This document shows positions 53,700 to 64,000 of a DNA stretch of 64,000 nt, in pieces; the stretch's first letter is position 1; the number at the start of each line of letters is the position of its first letter. Both the position numbers and the translations under genes were made by a program. The notes below the pieces were generated by a model. The model saw only the letters and a list, made by a program, of their open reading frames with translations. It ran no database searches and was not told the origin of the DNA. This DNA is from Diadophis punctatus similis. Lineage: Eukaryota > Chordata > Lepidosauria > Squamata > Dipsadidae. The stretch is from assembly GCA_023053685.1 (NCBI GenBank), contig JALIGW010000002.1, forward strand, positions 248,597,856 to 248,661,855, in the 5' to 3' direction.

Positions 53700-54740
53700 C
53701 TGGATCCTTGTTTTGGGTCTTTTGGCCATCCCTTGAAGGTCTTTTGCTGTCCCCAGTTGGGGGACTTTGGCATTGCTCGGCGGCACCCCAGTCGCCTCCT
53801 CTCTGCAGCGCTTTAGTGAAGGGGTTAAACGCAGAGAACTTTTGCGCCTAGAGAGGAGGCGGGAAAGGGGCAAAAGGGGGGCTGGGAGCCAGTTTCAGGC
53901 CCCACCTTGCTCACCTTCCTGGTCTCCCGACGTCTCTTAAGCCAGGGCTGCGGAGATTCCCCTCTCGGGGAGGGGCACTCAAAGAGCGCCAGGTGGGCAA
54001 GGGCGCTGCGAGAGAGGGTGAGGAGGAGGAGGAGGGGGATCCCCAGGTGCGGGAAGGGAGGAGGGATTCCTTGGGGGAGGGAAGGAGAGCGAGGTTGGGT
54101 TTCTCCAGTTGCAGCCCCTTCCCTTCCGAGTCTCCGTCTTTTCTTGCAAGGTTTTGTGCGCCGTGGGAACTGCTGCGCCCCCCCTTCTCCTCCACGGTTG
54201 CTGCTTCTGAGAACGGCTCTCCGTTCCCATTAAAATCCTCCCTCCAAGCCCCCCCCTTTCACCCCGCAACCCCACATTTGGTGCAGCCCGGCTCCCAGGG
54301 TGAGGCCGCCTGGTGTTTTCCGGAAGATTTGGGGGGCTGCACCGCCGTTCCCAGGTTCCCCTGTGGCTGCTGGGGAGGATCCGCCTCTCAGGGTCTGGAG
54401 GGGAGGAAGAGGAACTGGGCTCAGAGGGATCGTGGCTGGAGGGGCTCCCCCAGAGAGCGTGAACCCTGCTAGGAGGAGCCCAGTGGCATCTGAATGGCGC
54501 GTGACGGAGACCTGACAGGCGTCCAGGTGGGCTTGCTTGGAGATGCAGCACCTGAATCTGCCTCTCTTACCTGCCCAGATTCCCTTTCTGGTGACTGCTG
54601 CATCCGCGTTTCTCTCTGTCCATATAACTGAACAGCCCTGTCTGCAAAGGTTTTCAATTTGAATTTTAGTTCTTTTATGGGCTGTATAATCTACCCTGAA
54701 GAGGAAGCTCTCTGCTGTTTTGCACAAAGAGATCAAGGGG
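53700..54740. other. GC-rich segment at end of unit D
   Basis: 53800-54120 matches 22370-23000 (GCGGTTAAACGCAGAGAGCT-like; CTTTTGCGCCTAGAGAGGAG). CpG-containing and possibly promoter-like. Frames up to 190 codons occur on both strands with no family resemblance, so I do not call a gene. Confidence 0.4.
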
Positions 54741-55298
54741 CTTCTATGATATATTTAGAAAGATAAAAGATTCTCCGGTCAAGGGAGATTCTCAGACCTG
54801 GGAGCTCTTAATACCTGCCTGCAGAGCATTTTGGGGAAGAGAGACTGGTATGCACAAGAGGCAGGTTGGTTGAGCTCCAAAGAGGCTTCAGTTGTTGGAA
54901 TAAAATTTAATTTAATTTAATTTATTGTATTTCTATGCCGCCCAACTCCCGAAGGACTCTGTCCTTTGGACAGTTTTTGTTTATATTCTATGGAGCTAAA
55001 CCTGCTTCCTCTAGTTATTCCATTACAACCTTCCCTTTCCAATTTTCAGTTTTTCTCCAAATTTCATGGCTATATAAGGCACAGAATTTCTCGGAGACTC
55101 TCCACTTTCGCTTTCATATCTTCTTTCTGTAAATATTTCTGAAAATATTTTAATATAATGTAAGCCTTGGAGCACTTTCAGAACTTATTAACTTCAGCCT
55201 GGTACATGGATGATGGTATTTTGACGGGGCTTTTTTAAAGAGGAGGGCAGAATTCCATTTTCCCCAAGTGCTTTGAAAGGATAAACCACTGTCTAGAT
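54741..55298. other. Non-coding stretch with L2-like 3' tail
   Basis: 54900-54965 has an (AATTT)n run and ATGCCGCCCAACTCCCGAAG, the L2-like LINE terminus (minus). The remainder is unrecognised. Confidence 0.5.
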
Positions 55299-56719
55299 CA
55301 GGGATCCCCAACCCCCGGTCCTTGGACCGACACTGGCCTGTGGCATGTCAGTGACTGGGCTGCACTGACGGGATAGGAATTTATTCCTACCAAGGCGATG
55401 TATAGATCTTGTTCCCTTGATGTCATTCTTACTTAGAAAATAAAACCGAGATTTAATTCTAATTAACAAAATATTTATTTCAGTATAAAATAAAGTGACC
55501 AGATTTTTTTTTCTTCAAGCGGGACACCATTGACGGGGGTGGGTTTCTCCATTTGAGTTTTGCCCTCTGCGCATGCGCAGAGGGCAAAAGAAGGCAAATG
55601 TCGGCGTCCAGGTGGGTGGAGGGGGGGGGGGAGGCGGGAGGCCTTTCCTCGCCTCCCGCCTCCCCTTCGGGAGCCGGCAATGGCTTGGGCTGGCTGGCTG
55701 GTAGAAATGCTCAGCCTGTGTTTCCCGATCCCCGAGGATACCCAAGCCCCATTACCTGCCACGGATAGAAGCCGCTCAGCACATGTTCTTCTGGGGGGGG
55801 GGAGGACCCACCGGCTGGTCCCCCCGCCCTTTATCCACCCCCTTCTCTCTTCGCCCGATGGTGTCCTTGCGGTCCTTTACGGAGGCAGGTGGGCGGGGAG
55901 GGAGCGGAGGTCCAGTGATTTCCTCTGGGAAAGAAGGGGCGGAGGCGCAGCCACGCTAAAGGAGGTGGGGGGGGGCGCGCGCGTCAGGCTTCCATGGCGG
56001 CGCCCCTTAGCTGTGGACGAGCAGCTCAGTCTCCTAGGGCTGCGCTGCTGCCAGCCGCTCCCTCCCTCCAAGCCCGCCTCCCCTCCCAGCCCGGGAAGAA
56101 GCCTCTCCACTCAATCGCTCGCTCGCCCACCCCGCCCCCTCCTCCTCGCTCGCTCGCTCGCTCGCTTTCTGTTCAGGAATGCAGCGCTTCGCCCAGCCCC
56201 CTCCCCAGACTCATTCATAGCGTAAGGTGACCAGACATCCAGGCATTCTTTTCAAAAAGCGGGACTTTTTGAAAAGAATGCGGGACGCGGGACACACGCT
56301 TGAAAAGCGTGTCTGTCCCGCCAAAAGCGGGACGTCTGGTCACCTTAGTATAAAAGTAACAAAACATAAACCTTAACAAGCTACATTTTCTCAGTTAAGA
56401 ATTCACGTCTGCCTCGGGCGAGGCTTGCAGGAGAAGAAGATAAGGGAGGAGACAAAACTCCTGGAATGCACACATGCGCAGTAATACATGTCACATGTCT
56501 GCTTGATCAGAAAATACAGTAGATCTAGAAATATAGTAGAAAACTAAGAAATATAGCACAGAAGCTCAACTGACAATATATTCACATCGTGACATGCACA
56601 AACAAGCGAAGCCCCAAATGCGGGAAGCAAAACCATGCAAAACCATGCCCCCTTTGGTACGTGGAAAAATCTTTCACCATGGAACCGGGCCCCGGTGCTC
56701 AACAGGTTGTGGGCCACTG
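55299..56719. mobile_element. hAT element (Charlie-like ends), host of a second hAT
   Basis: Left end CAGGGATCCCCAACCCCCGG and right end GGTTGTGGGCCACTG are the familiar ends of Charlie-type hATs. Flanks GTCTAGAT (55291-55298) and GTCTAAAT (56720-56727) differ at one base. Without the nested 55491-56347 element it is about 560 bp. No transposase. Confidence 0.83.
55491..56347. mobile_element. Nested hAT-type element carrying CpG-rich sequence
   Basis: 857 bp flanked by GTATAAAA at 55483-55490 and 56348-56355. Ends TAAAGTGACCAG and CTGGTCACCTTA are inverted. The interior includes a CTCTGCGCATGCGCAGAG palindrome, a CpG-dense region at 55600-56200 with (CTCG)n at 56145-56168, and a terminal foldback at 56222-56347 built on AAGCGGGAC. 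Confidence 0.88.
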
Positions 56720-56727
56720 GTCTAAAT

Positions 56728-57395
56728 TGATAATTTTTAATACAAAACAATTTGCTAAGTTTAATGCCAAGAGCATTGCCCACAAATGTTACCGCATATT
56801 CAAGTACTGTTAAAAATAATTTTTTAAAGTTCCTTGGCGTAGGATACAGGCAAAACAAAGAATGAACATTTGAATGAACATTTTGCCCCCATAGCTCTCC
56901 AGCTTTAAAAAAGGACTTTGACCTTGACCCTGGCTCAAAGGCAGTTGTCGGACCTGCCTCAGTATCTGATCCCTTAGGAAAGAAAGACCCTCAACTCCAC
57001 TGGGTTGAAGCAAAAGGTTCTTTTACTAAAAAGATGTCGGCGGCAGTTAAGGTCAGGCTAGCTCTGGATTTTGTACACCAAAAGATACAGAAAGGATTCC
57101 CCTCATCCCAGCCCTTCCCCCATGACCAGTCCGTCTCCATCAATCGGAACTCACCAAGATGTTTTTGAGAACTCAGATGTTTGGCAGCAATAGATGTTGT
57201 TTCTCAGAGTGCCTGGCCTTGGATTCTGGTGCAAAGTGGTAACCGGCTTCTCTGGTCTTCATCACCAGTCATTCCCCATTCCCTGTTTCCCATCACGTAT
57301 GCACAGCTTTATTACCCATTTATCCTACCCACCCCTTTCTAGCCTTCGATGGCAGGATGACTGTGAGGCATCAAGCCGCACCTGGCAGACCTGAC
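56728..57395. other. Non-coding stretch, possible LTR remnant
   Basis: Contains GATGGCAGGATGACTGTGAG with a partner phrase at 24175-24200 (GATGGCAGAATGTCTGTGAG), so part is a dispersed repeat. No frame or clear termini. Confidence 0.35.
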
Positions 57396-57545
57396 ACCAG
57401 TAACTCTGAGAGGGATTTGGGAGTCCTAGTGGACAACCACCAAAGTATGAGCTAGCAGAGTGCTGCAGCTGCAGAAAAAGCCAATGCAGTCCTAGTCTAC
57501 ACCCGTTTTGGTGTCCCGTTTTGGTGACCACGATACAAAAGTGAT
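57396..57545 (+). mobile_element. CR1 fragment
   Basis: Reads SERDLGVLVDNHQSMS and EKANAVLVYT, the CR1 ORF2 connection region. Confidence 0.7.
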
Positions 57546-57848
57546 TTTGAGACAGGAATTGGAGGCTAAAATGTGGGGGTGAAATGTGAAAATTTTCCCT
57601 ACAAAATTTGGAAAAAACGGCATTTTTTCCTTCCTCCAGCCTCCAGAGGCATTCTGCAGGCCTCACAAACCCTCTGCGCATCCTGTTTTTCGCAAAAATG
57701 GGCCTGTTTTTCATCTGTTTTTGCAAAAAATGGGGTGCGCAGAGGGTTTGGGAGGCCTGCAGAGTGCTCTTGGGGGCCGGGGAGGACAAAAACCGTTTTT
57801 TCTTACCTCTTTGAAATCTTGGTGCGTCTTATAATCCGAAAAACATGG
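57546..57848. mobile_element. TA-type element, right part
   Basis: Right terminus GGTGCGTCTTATAATCCGAA... at 57821-57848, followed by TA, as at 17847-17876. The interior has an inverted pair (CTGCAGGCCTCACAAACCCT / GGGTTTGGGAGGCCTGCAG). Left terminus not found. Confidence 0.7.
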
Positions 57849-57859
57849 TAAGTTGGCAC

Positions 57860-58325
57860 TGTCATGTTACATCCTGCTTAACCATTGGGCTGCTTAACGA
57901 CACAGATGCCACTCCCAATTTCACTCAGTAAGGACTACTTGAATTAGGATGTCACCAGAATGGTTAAGTATTTTCTGCCCTTACCTGGAGCTGAGGACTT
58001 CCATGGGCAAAACTGGTGCTTTAAATCTTGCAGAGGCTTTAGCTATCATCAGTTAAAGCCCTCACATCTCTAAAATTATCTCAGAAGCAGTAACCATTTT
58101 GGGATAATTTACAGACTGAAAATACATGGATTTTCCACATATATACCTTTGTAGGTGTGTATATTGGTATTTCTCGCTGTGCACATATATCTGCAATTAT
58201 ATAATCTAACCCCAGCACTTACAAATATATTTGATGATAACCCTTTGCACTGCTAAGAATTTGTTACTGACCCAAGTCAAAAAGATAATTTCATGATTGA
58301 ATGGGTATTTGAACTTGGATCTTGG
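57860..58325 (-). repeat. Inverted zinc-finger unit flank, second copy
   Basis: Resembles 24230-24560 and the reverse of 18839-19240. The site corresponding to the L1/CR1 segment is uninterrupted at 58253-58270 (CTAAGAATTTGTTACTGACC). Confidence 0.6.
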
Positions 58326-58541
58326 TAGTCTTCCTTTTTTTAAAAAAAAAAGTTTTTTATTTTCTTATATATAAACATTTCATCTTTCATTAATCAGTGT
58401 GTCATCTGAGTACAAGTTTTTGTGTCATTACAATTCAAATTTACCACCATAATCCTTATTTATATCTATTGTTATATTACTACTAATACTTAACATATCT
58501 GCTATCATAACATTTCTCTTCTTAACTTATTTGTCTTTAGA

Positions 58542-58620
58542 ATAGAATAGAATAGAATAGAATAGAATAGAATAGAATAGAATAGAATAGAATAGAATAG
58601 AATAGAATAGAATAGAATAA
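58542..58620. repeat. AATAG pentanucleotide microsatellite
   Basis: About 15 units, forming the 3' tail of the CR1 copy at 58621-59405. Confidence 0.96.
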
Positions 58621-59405
58621 CAGAGTTGGAAGGGACCTTGGAGGTCTTCTAGTCCAACCCCCTGCTTAGGCAGGAAACCCTACACCACTTCAGACAAATG
58701 GTCATCCAACATCTTCTTAAAAACTTCCAGTGTTGGAGCATTCACAACTTCTGGAGGCAAGTTCCACTGATTAATTGTTCTAACTGTCAGGAAATTTCTC
58801 CTTAGTTCTAAGTTGCTTCTCTCCTTGATTAGTTTCCACCCATTGCTTCTTGTTCTACCCTCAGGTGCTTTGGAGAATAGTTTGACTCCCTCTTCTTTGT
58901 GGCAACCGCTGAGATATTGGAACACTGCTATCATGTCTCCCCTGGTCCTTCTTTTCATTAAACTAGACATACCCAGTTCCTGCAACCGTTCTTCCTATGT
59001 TTTAGCCTCCAGTCCCCTAATCATCTTTGTTGCTCTTCTCTGCACTCTTTCTAGAGTCTCCACATCTTTTTTACATCATGGTGACCAAAACTGAATGCAG
59101 TATTCCAAGCGTGGCCTTAGCAAGGCATTATAAAGTGGTATTAACACTTCATGTGATCTTGATTCTATCCCTCTGTTAATGCAGCCTAGATGTTGGCTTT
59201 TTTGGCAGCTGATGCACACTGCTGGCTCATTTAAATGGTTTTCCACTAGGACTCCAAGATCCCTCTCACAGTTACTACTGTTGAGCAAAGTACCACATAT
59301 ACTGTACCTGTGCATTTTGTTTTTCTTGCCTAAATCTAGAACCTTACTTTTTTCACCATTGAATTTCATTTTGTTAGATGGAGCCCAATGTTCAAGTCTT
59401 TATAA
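58621..59405 (-). mobile_element. CR1 3' end with AATAG tail
   Basis: The reverse strand reads SNCERDLGVLVENHLNEPAV, then NALLRPRLEYCIQFWSP-stop and SSLMKRRTRGDMIAVFQYLS, then EVVNAPTLEVFKKMLDDHLS to the stop. Two or more frame breaks. It is inserted in the 3' region of the minus-strand L1. Confidence 0.9.
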
Positions 59406-59570
59406 TACATTGCTTTCATATTTATTCTCTAACCATTGATAAAATAACTTTCATATATTATAATAATCAGATTCTTCCTTTCCTTTCATTGCAAGTGTTA
59501 ATCTATTCATTTCTGCACATTCTAATATTTTCCTAATCACATTTTCATCCGCAGGGATCTCTTCATTTTT

Positions 59571-59893
59571 TCAATTTTGTGTAAATACAATTCTAGCTGC
59601 AGTTACTACGTGAATAATCAAATACACATTTTCTTTATAATTTTCTGGTAAAATCCCAAATAAAAATAGTTCCGGTTTTAGATCAATATGTTGTTGTATC
59701 ATCTTCTCCAACCACATACAAATTTTTGCCCAATATTTTTTTGCTTCTACACATGTCCACCACATATGATAATACGACCCTAGTGTCTGATGACATTTCC
59801 AACATTTGGCTGATTTGTCTTTAAACATTTTTGCCAATCTTTCGGGTGGCAAACCCCATCTATTAAAGCATCTTATACAAATTTTCCTTGTAT
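59571..59893 (-). pseudogene. L1 ORF2 C-terminal piece (minus-strand element)
   Basis: Reads NRWGLPPERLAKMFKDKSAK, CWKCHQTLGSYYHMWWTCVE, then LFLFGILPENYKENVYLIIH and VVTAARIVFTQN-stop. It includes the L1 C-terminal Cys motif (C-WK-C...H...C). It continues, across the inserted L1, at 61827. Confidence 0.85.
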
Positions 59894-61826
59894 AGGGATG
59901 TCCGATGTCACCTCTGCTCTTTATCTTAACATTGGAAACATTACTAAACAAAATTCGAAATAATAAGGATATTAAGGGAACAAAGATTAGAAACCAGGAG
60001 TATAAATTACAGGCATTTGCCGATGATCTCATATTCTTTATAGAAGAACCAATTGAAACAGGGCAAAAACTGATTAAAGAGATAGAGGAATACGGAGAAT
60101 TGGCAGGATTGAAAATCAATAAACAAAAAACTAAACTATTAACAAAAAATATGACAATAAAACAAAAAGATGAATTGGAAGAGAAATTAGGCTTACAAAC
60201 AACCAAAACAATTAAACATCTAGGGATAATACTAACAAATAGATGTTCATCTATTAAAAAAGACAATTATGACAAATTAGTAAACCAAACAAGATTAGAA
60301 TTAGAAAAATGGAAAAAATTACAGTTATCATTATTAGGGCGTATAGCTGCAATTAAAATGAGTATACTGCCAAAATTATTATACCTATTCCAAACAGTTC
60401 CGATCAAATTAGAGACTAAATTTTTTACTAATTTGAATAAAATTATATCTAAATTTATATGGCAAAACAAAAAGCCAAGAATCAAATTAGCGAATTTACA
60501 GGATGATAAGAGCAGAGGTGGTCTAGGGCTCCCTGACTGGAAACTTTACTACAAAGCAGCATCCTTGGCGTGGATAAAAGAATGGATAAACTTAACTAAC
60601 AAAAGAATACTAACACTAGAGGGCCACGACCTACAAATGGGATGGCATGCTTACATATGGAGAGATGGAACTAAGCCACAACTTAGCTTCAACCAACACC
60701 TAATTAGAAAATCTTTGTTAAAAACATGGTATGAAATCAAAAAGAAGAACTACATGAAAATCCCCAAATGGCTTTCAATTATAGAAGCCATGACCTACCC
60801 CAACCTAATTGATATAACCAAAGCAGCAAAATATAGCGACATATTAGATCTGACAGGGAAATTAAAAAGTAGAGAACAATTGGCGGAACAAAATATAAAT
60901 ATTGATTGGTTGACTTACTTACAATTAAAAACTCGACACAAAAAAGATACTGAGGGTATGGGTATAGAAATGGAAATGCAAAAACTGGATAAAATTTTGA
61001 TTGGCCCGGACGAAAAAATAATATCAAAACTATATAAATATCTGCTGGAATTCGATAAAATGGAGGAAATTGTCAAGGAACCCATGATAGCATGGGCAAA
61101 AAACGTAGGCCACAACATACACTTAGCTGACTGGGAGAAAACATGGAATATAAACTGCAAAATAACTAAGTCAACAGCATACAAAGAGAATTATTATAAA
61201 ATGTTTTATAGATGGCATTTAGCTCCATCAAGATTGGCCAAAATATACCCAAAAATGAATTCGGCTTGCTGGAAATGTAAAAAAGACGTAGGTACCTTCT
61301 TTCATGCGTGGTGGTTGTGTCCCGAAGCAAAGGGCTACTGGAAAAAAGTGCATGCCTGGTTACAAGAAATTACTGAGAGAACAATGGAATTTACCCCAGA
61401 ATTTTTCCTTCTGGGGATAATGGAAAAACAACATCCAAAAAATATACAATATTTAATACTACATATTACAACTGCGGCAAGAATAACATATGCACAATAT
61501 TGGAAAGACAATCAAATCCCACCAGAAAATATACTAATGGACAAAATATATAGATGTGCCGAAATGGACATGCTGACTATTCAACTCAAAGGACAATGCG
61601 ACTCAGAATACTACAAAACATGGACTAGATGGTACAACTGGACTAAAAAAAAGAGGAAAGACTGTGTGACAACGTGAGAAGAAAACAAAGACAGAAGAGA
61701 CTGTAAATTTATGATTTAATGTGCATAATTGAGATATAACAATGTTGTAAAAACGGGTGTAGATCTGTATCAAAATATTCAGATGTTTAATGAAGAAAAA
61801 TAATTAAAAAAAATTAAAAAAAAAAA
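59894..61826 (+). mobile_element. 5'-truncated L1 inserted in another L1
   Basis: Begins within RT, contains the ORF2 end, a 3' UTR and an A-rich tail (61795-61815). The phrase AATTTTCCTTGTAT at about 59882-59895 recurs at about 61824-61838 with one extra T, as a target duplication. Confidence 0.86.
59897..61677 (+). pseudogene. L1 ORF2 C-terminal two-thirds, open frame
   Basis: About 590 codons without a stop. It starts at the RT motif GCPMSPLLF, then the active site AFADDLIFF near 60010-60035, KINKQKTKLL, HLGIILTNR, the thumb (LLGRIAAIKMSILPKLLYLF), KFIWQNKKPRIKLANLQDD, GGLGLPDWKLYYKAASLAW and the C-terminal Cys motif (CWKCKKDVGTFFHAWWLC), ending RKDCVTT at 61677. The endonuclease and the front half of RT are missing because of 5' truncation, so no complete protein is encoded. 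The uninterrupted frame suggests a fairly young copy. Confidence 0.88.
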
Positions 61827-62340
61827 TTTTTCCTTGTATGCAGTTGACATTATTCGTTTATAATTTCTATCCCATAATTGCTGCCATTTATCTAACCCTA
61901 TCGTATAACCAAAGTTTTTTACCCATGCTATCATTGTTTCTTTTACTTGTTCTTCTTCCAACTTAATACACAATAAATAGCTATACAATTTTTTATCACC
62001 CTCTTGTCTGTTCCTGTTAATATCTTATCGAATTCTGTCAATTCTATATAAAAACCATATAGTTTAGCATTTTTATCATATCTAGATTGTATTTGCATTT
62101 GTGTATACTAATCCATATCAGCCCCTTGTTTTTCTAGTTCTTGTTTCATTTTAAGTTCCCCCTTCTCCGACAAAATATCTTTATATCTAATAACATTTCC
62201 CATATTGATAATATTTGGATATATAAGTGCTTCCATTGTCAAAAGCCAGACTGGTATCTTCAAGTAGTGTGGTTCTCTAATTTTTTCCAATTCTAATAAT
62301 AAAGGGTTTCTTATATAATGTCTTGAAAATAACCATGTAT
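61827..62340 (-). pseudogene. L1 ORF2 connection region (minus element)
   Basis: Reads KLEEEQVKETMIAWVKNFGY and KRIMSTAYKEK (61840-61988), EFDKILTG-like residues, then PHYLKIPVWLLTMEALIYPN (62160-62290). Frames change between pieces. Confidence 0.8.
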
Positions 62341-62881
62341 CTTATTTTTCCCATACCATAAGAAAGTGTGCCAACCCAGTTGCAAGTCATATTCCTCCAG
62401 TGTCAGTAACCTTGTATTTCTCAATACAATCCATTCCTTCATCCATGCTAACGCTGCTGCTTGGAGGACATCCCTGTCTTGTTCCTTTCCTGATATTAAC
62501 CTTTTCCGTCACATCTCTATTTACCAACACCCTAGCCAATTGTTTATAATATATCATCTTGATCATATTAATGAATCTCTCCCCAAAGTCCATAACTTTT
62601 AACTGCCTCAGCATAAATTGCCAGTTAATGTTGTCAAATGCCTTCTGTGCATCAAGAAAGATCAGCGCCACTTGTTTCTCTGGATGGGTTTCATAATATT
62701 CCAATGTGTTCAAAATTATTCTCATATTATCTTTGATCTGTCTCTTAGGTAAAAAGCCATTTTGGTCTCTGTGTATAAATTCATTTAAAAATATCTTTAG
62801 TCTTTCTGCCATTATTGAAGCAAATATCCTGTAATCCGCATTTAGCAGGGAGATTGGTCTGTAATTTTTTATCTGTTGCAA
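62341..62881 (-). pseudogene. L1 reverse transcriptase with internal deletion
   Basis: Reads IKNYRPISLLNADYRIFASI, DQNGFLPKRQIKDNMR, VALIFLDAQKAFDNINWQFM and NIRKGTRQGCP. It then jumps directly, in another frame, to AAALAWMKEWIVLRNTRLLT and LEEYDLQLGWHTFLWYG. In the intact L1 layout (59897-61677), GCPMSPLLF and AAALAW-like residues are about 210 codons apart, so the segment holding the FADD active site has been deleted at about 62470. Confidence 0.85.
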
Positions 62882-63547
62882 GTCTGAATCTTCTTTCGGT
62901 ATGGGTGATATATGCCTCTATCTACGAAGTTGGCATTTTCGCCTCTAACAGTAAGTCATTAAATACTTCCAACATTGTATTGCTCATAACGTCTTGTAGC
63001 ATTTTATATAGCTCCGCTGGTAATCCATCTGGACCTGGCGTTTTGCCGTTCTGCCTTTTAATTGCCTCTGTCAATTCCATCATTGTTATTCTTTCCTCTA
63101 GTGGTGTTTAAATGTTTCTGGTATTGTAGGTAATTCAGCTTTTTCTACCGGCAGGTATATTTTTGTTTTTTCTTCTAACATTGTCTCTTGTTTATATAAT
63201 TTTTCATAATACTCATGAATCATTTTCTTTTTCTCATCATTTCAATAACATAGTATTCCTTCATCATCTATCAGTTGATAAGCTAATTTTTTTCCCTTCT
63301 CTTTTTTCAATCTATATGCCAACCATCTTCCTGGTTTATTTGCATTGTCAAAAAAGTTTTGCTTGGTGCTCTTAATTTTTTGTGTGAAGTCTTCTTTTTC
63401 TTTTAAATTCAATTTATGTTTTTTCAAGTCCATTTGATTTCTTATATTCTTTTTTGTTGGGTCTTTTTGTAAATCCATCTCTAATTTCTTATATTCCTCT
63501 TCTAATTCTTTTTGCGCTTGTCTTTTCCTTTTATTTCTTTTTCTCAC
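62882..63547 (-). pseudogene. L1 ORF2 linker region
   Basis: Reads the Lys/Glu-rich stretch between endonuclease and RT (KRQAQKELEEEYKKLEMDLQ; NQMDLKKHKLNLKEKEDF; NKPGRWLAYRLKKEKGKK; YQLIDDEGILCY) and, at 63000-63080, KTPGPDGLPAELYKML-like RT onset. Small frameshifts. Confidence 0.8.
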
Positions 63548-64000
63548 ACAAGTTATTGCTAACCCTCTAATATATGCTTTGGCTGTGTCCCATACATTTT
63601 GTATTGATGTTTCTTCTTTTTATTTACTTTAAAGAAAAAGACAAGCTCCTTTTCCATAAACTGTAAGAATTCCTTTTCATTTAAAATTGGTTGGTTTAAT
63701 GTCAATCTTATCTTTTTTTGTCCCCGCCATATAAGTTCCATCAGATTATGATCCGCCCAAGTGCTTGTTGCAATATTTATTTCTTGAATATTGAATAATA
63801 AATATGCTGACATCCACATCGTATCTATTCTGGACCAAGATATGTTTCTATTAGAATAAAATGTATATTGATTTTTCTCCGGATACCTTCCTCGCCAAGC
63901 ATCTTGCACACCTAATTCTTCCACCATTTAAAAAAAGGTTTTTAGAAGTGTTTCCCTGGATTTTTTATTTATCATTTGAGTTTTATAGTCCAAATCTACA
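63548..64000 (-). pseudogene. L1 endonuclease C-terminal part
   Basis: The frame at 63927-63559 reads VQDAWRGRYPEKNQYTFYSN, SWSRIDTMWMS and STWADHNLMELIW, the SRID and SDH-type motifs of L1 APE endonuclease (Ser of SDH replaced by Ala here), then the post-EN region. The N-terminal half lies beyond the window. Confidence 0.8.

Larger units (their letters stand above)
44640..54130 (-). repeat. Zinc-finger duplication unit D
   Basis: Parallel in order to unit A. Private insertions: 44858-45715, 48525-48827, the plus-strand CR1 at 49503-50110, and 51993-52631. Confidence 0.8.
58326..64000 (-). mobile_element. L1 LINE, minus strand, runs off the right edge
   Basis: From right to left this is L1 ORF2: endonuclease end, linker, RT, then C-terminus and 3' UTR at 58326-58540, where TTTTTTTAAAAAAAAAA marks the tail. 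It is interrupted by CR1 (58621-59405) and by a plus-strand L1 (59894-61826), and has an internal deletion at about 62470. Confidence 0.85.

Noticed and set aside
53907..54736. GC-rich frames up to 190 codons
   Set aside because: Overlapping on both strands, Pro/Gly/Arg-rich, no start context or family match; unit A keeps the DNA but not the frames.
59571..61677. Head-to-head L1 pieces as a twin-priming 5' inversion
   Set aside because: The minus-strand ORF2 continues on the far side of the plus L1, and target-site copies flank the plus L1, so nesting explains it better.

Overview
This window looks like a piece of a squamate nuclear genome, most likely a snake. The evidence is abundant CR1, L1 and L2-like LINE debris, many hAT-type and TA-target miniature transposons, a tRNA-derived SINE, AATAG pentanucleotide tracts attached to LINE ends, and a tandem cluster of C2H2 zinc-finger genes. 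Apart from the zinc-finger arrays there is no recognisable single-copy host gene. The species call is inference; the repeats and arrays are read directly.

The backbone is a head-to-tail tandem array of zinc-finger (ZNF) units, all coding on the minus strand: unit A about 13.2-23.1 kb, B about 28.9-35.9 kb, C about 37.4-44.5 kb, D about 44.6-54.1 kb. The tail of a further unit lies at the left edge (1-345 and 5142-5480). Reading on the minus strand, each unit has a GC-rich first-exon-like segment with a splice donor and an ETS-like site, then CR1 and L1 debris, a splice-acceptor-like start of the finger exon, a shared miniature transposon, two decayed fingers with stop codons, and finally an open finger array. 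Arrays A (19 fingers), C (16) and D (17) are open. B is broken by a 14-bp deletion. A and D resemble each other most, as do B and C. An inverted, decayed relative lies on the plus strand at 24.7-25.5 kb.

Region 0-12.6 kb: microsatellites, an L1 3' fragment, a 5'-truncated CR1/Jockey-group LINE with one premature stop, and a Ty3/gypsy chromovirus relic. Inside the gypsy relic sits a complete Ty1/copia retrotransposon (5741-10693). It has 476-bp LTRs that look identical by eye, a 5-bp target duplication, a primer site matching the anticodon arm of initiator tRNA-Met, and one uninterrupted 1291-codon Gag-Pol frame. It is the most complete and youngest-looking element here.

Region 16-28 kb: a 1.34-kb TA-flanked element with a GC-rich payload, for which three paralogous units supply empty sites, and a relative of it with a different payload. 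Region 44-57 kb: several hAT-type insertions with 8-bp target duplications, one carrying a CpG-rich segment and nested in another. Region 58.3-64 kb: a minus-strand L1 that runs off the window, interrupted by a CR1 copy and by a second, plus-strand L1 with its own target duplication.

Together the window records a ZNF cluster that grew by segmental duplication and then collected different transposons in each unit, so many insertions can be ordered by comparing filled and empty copies.
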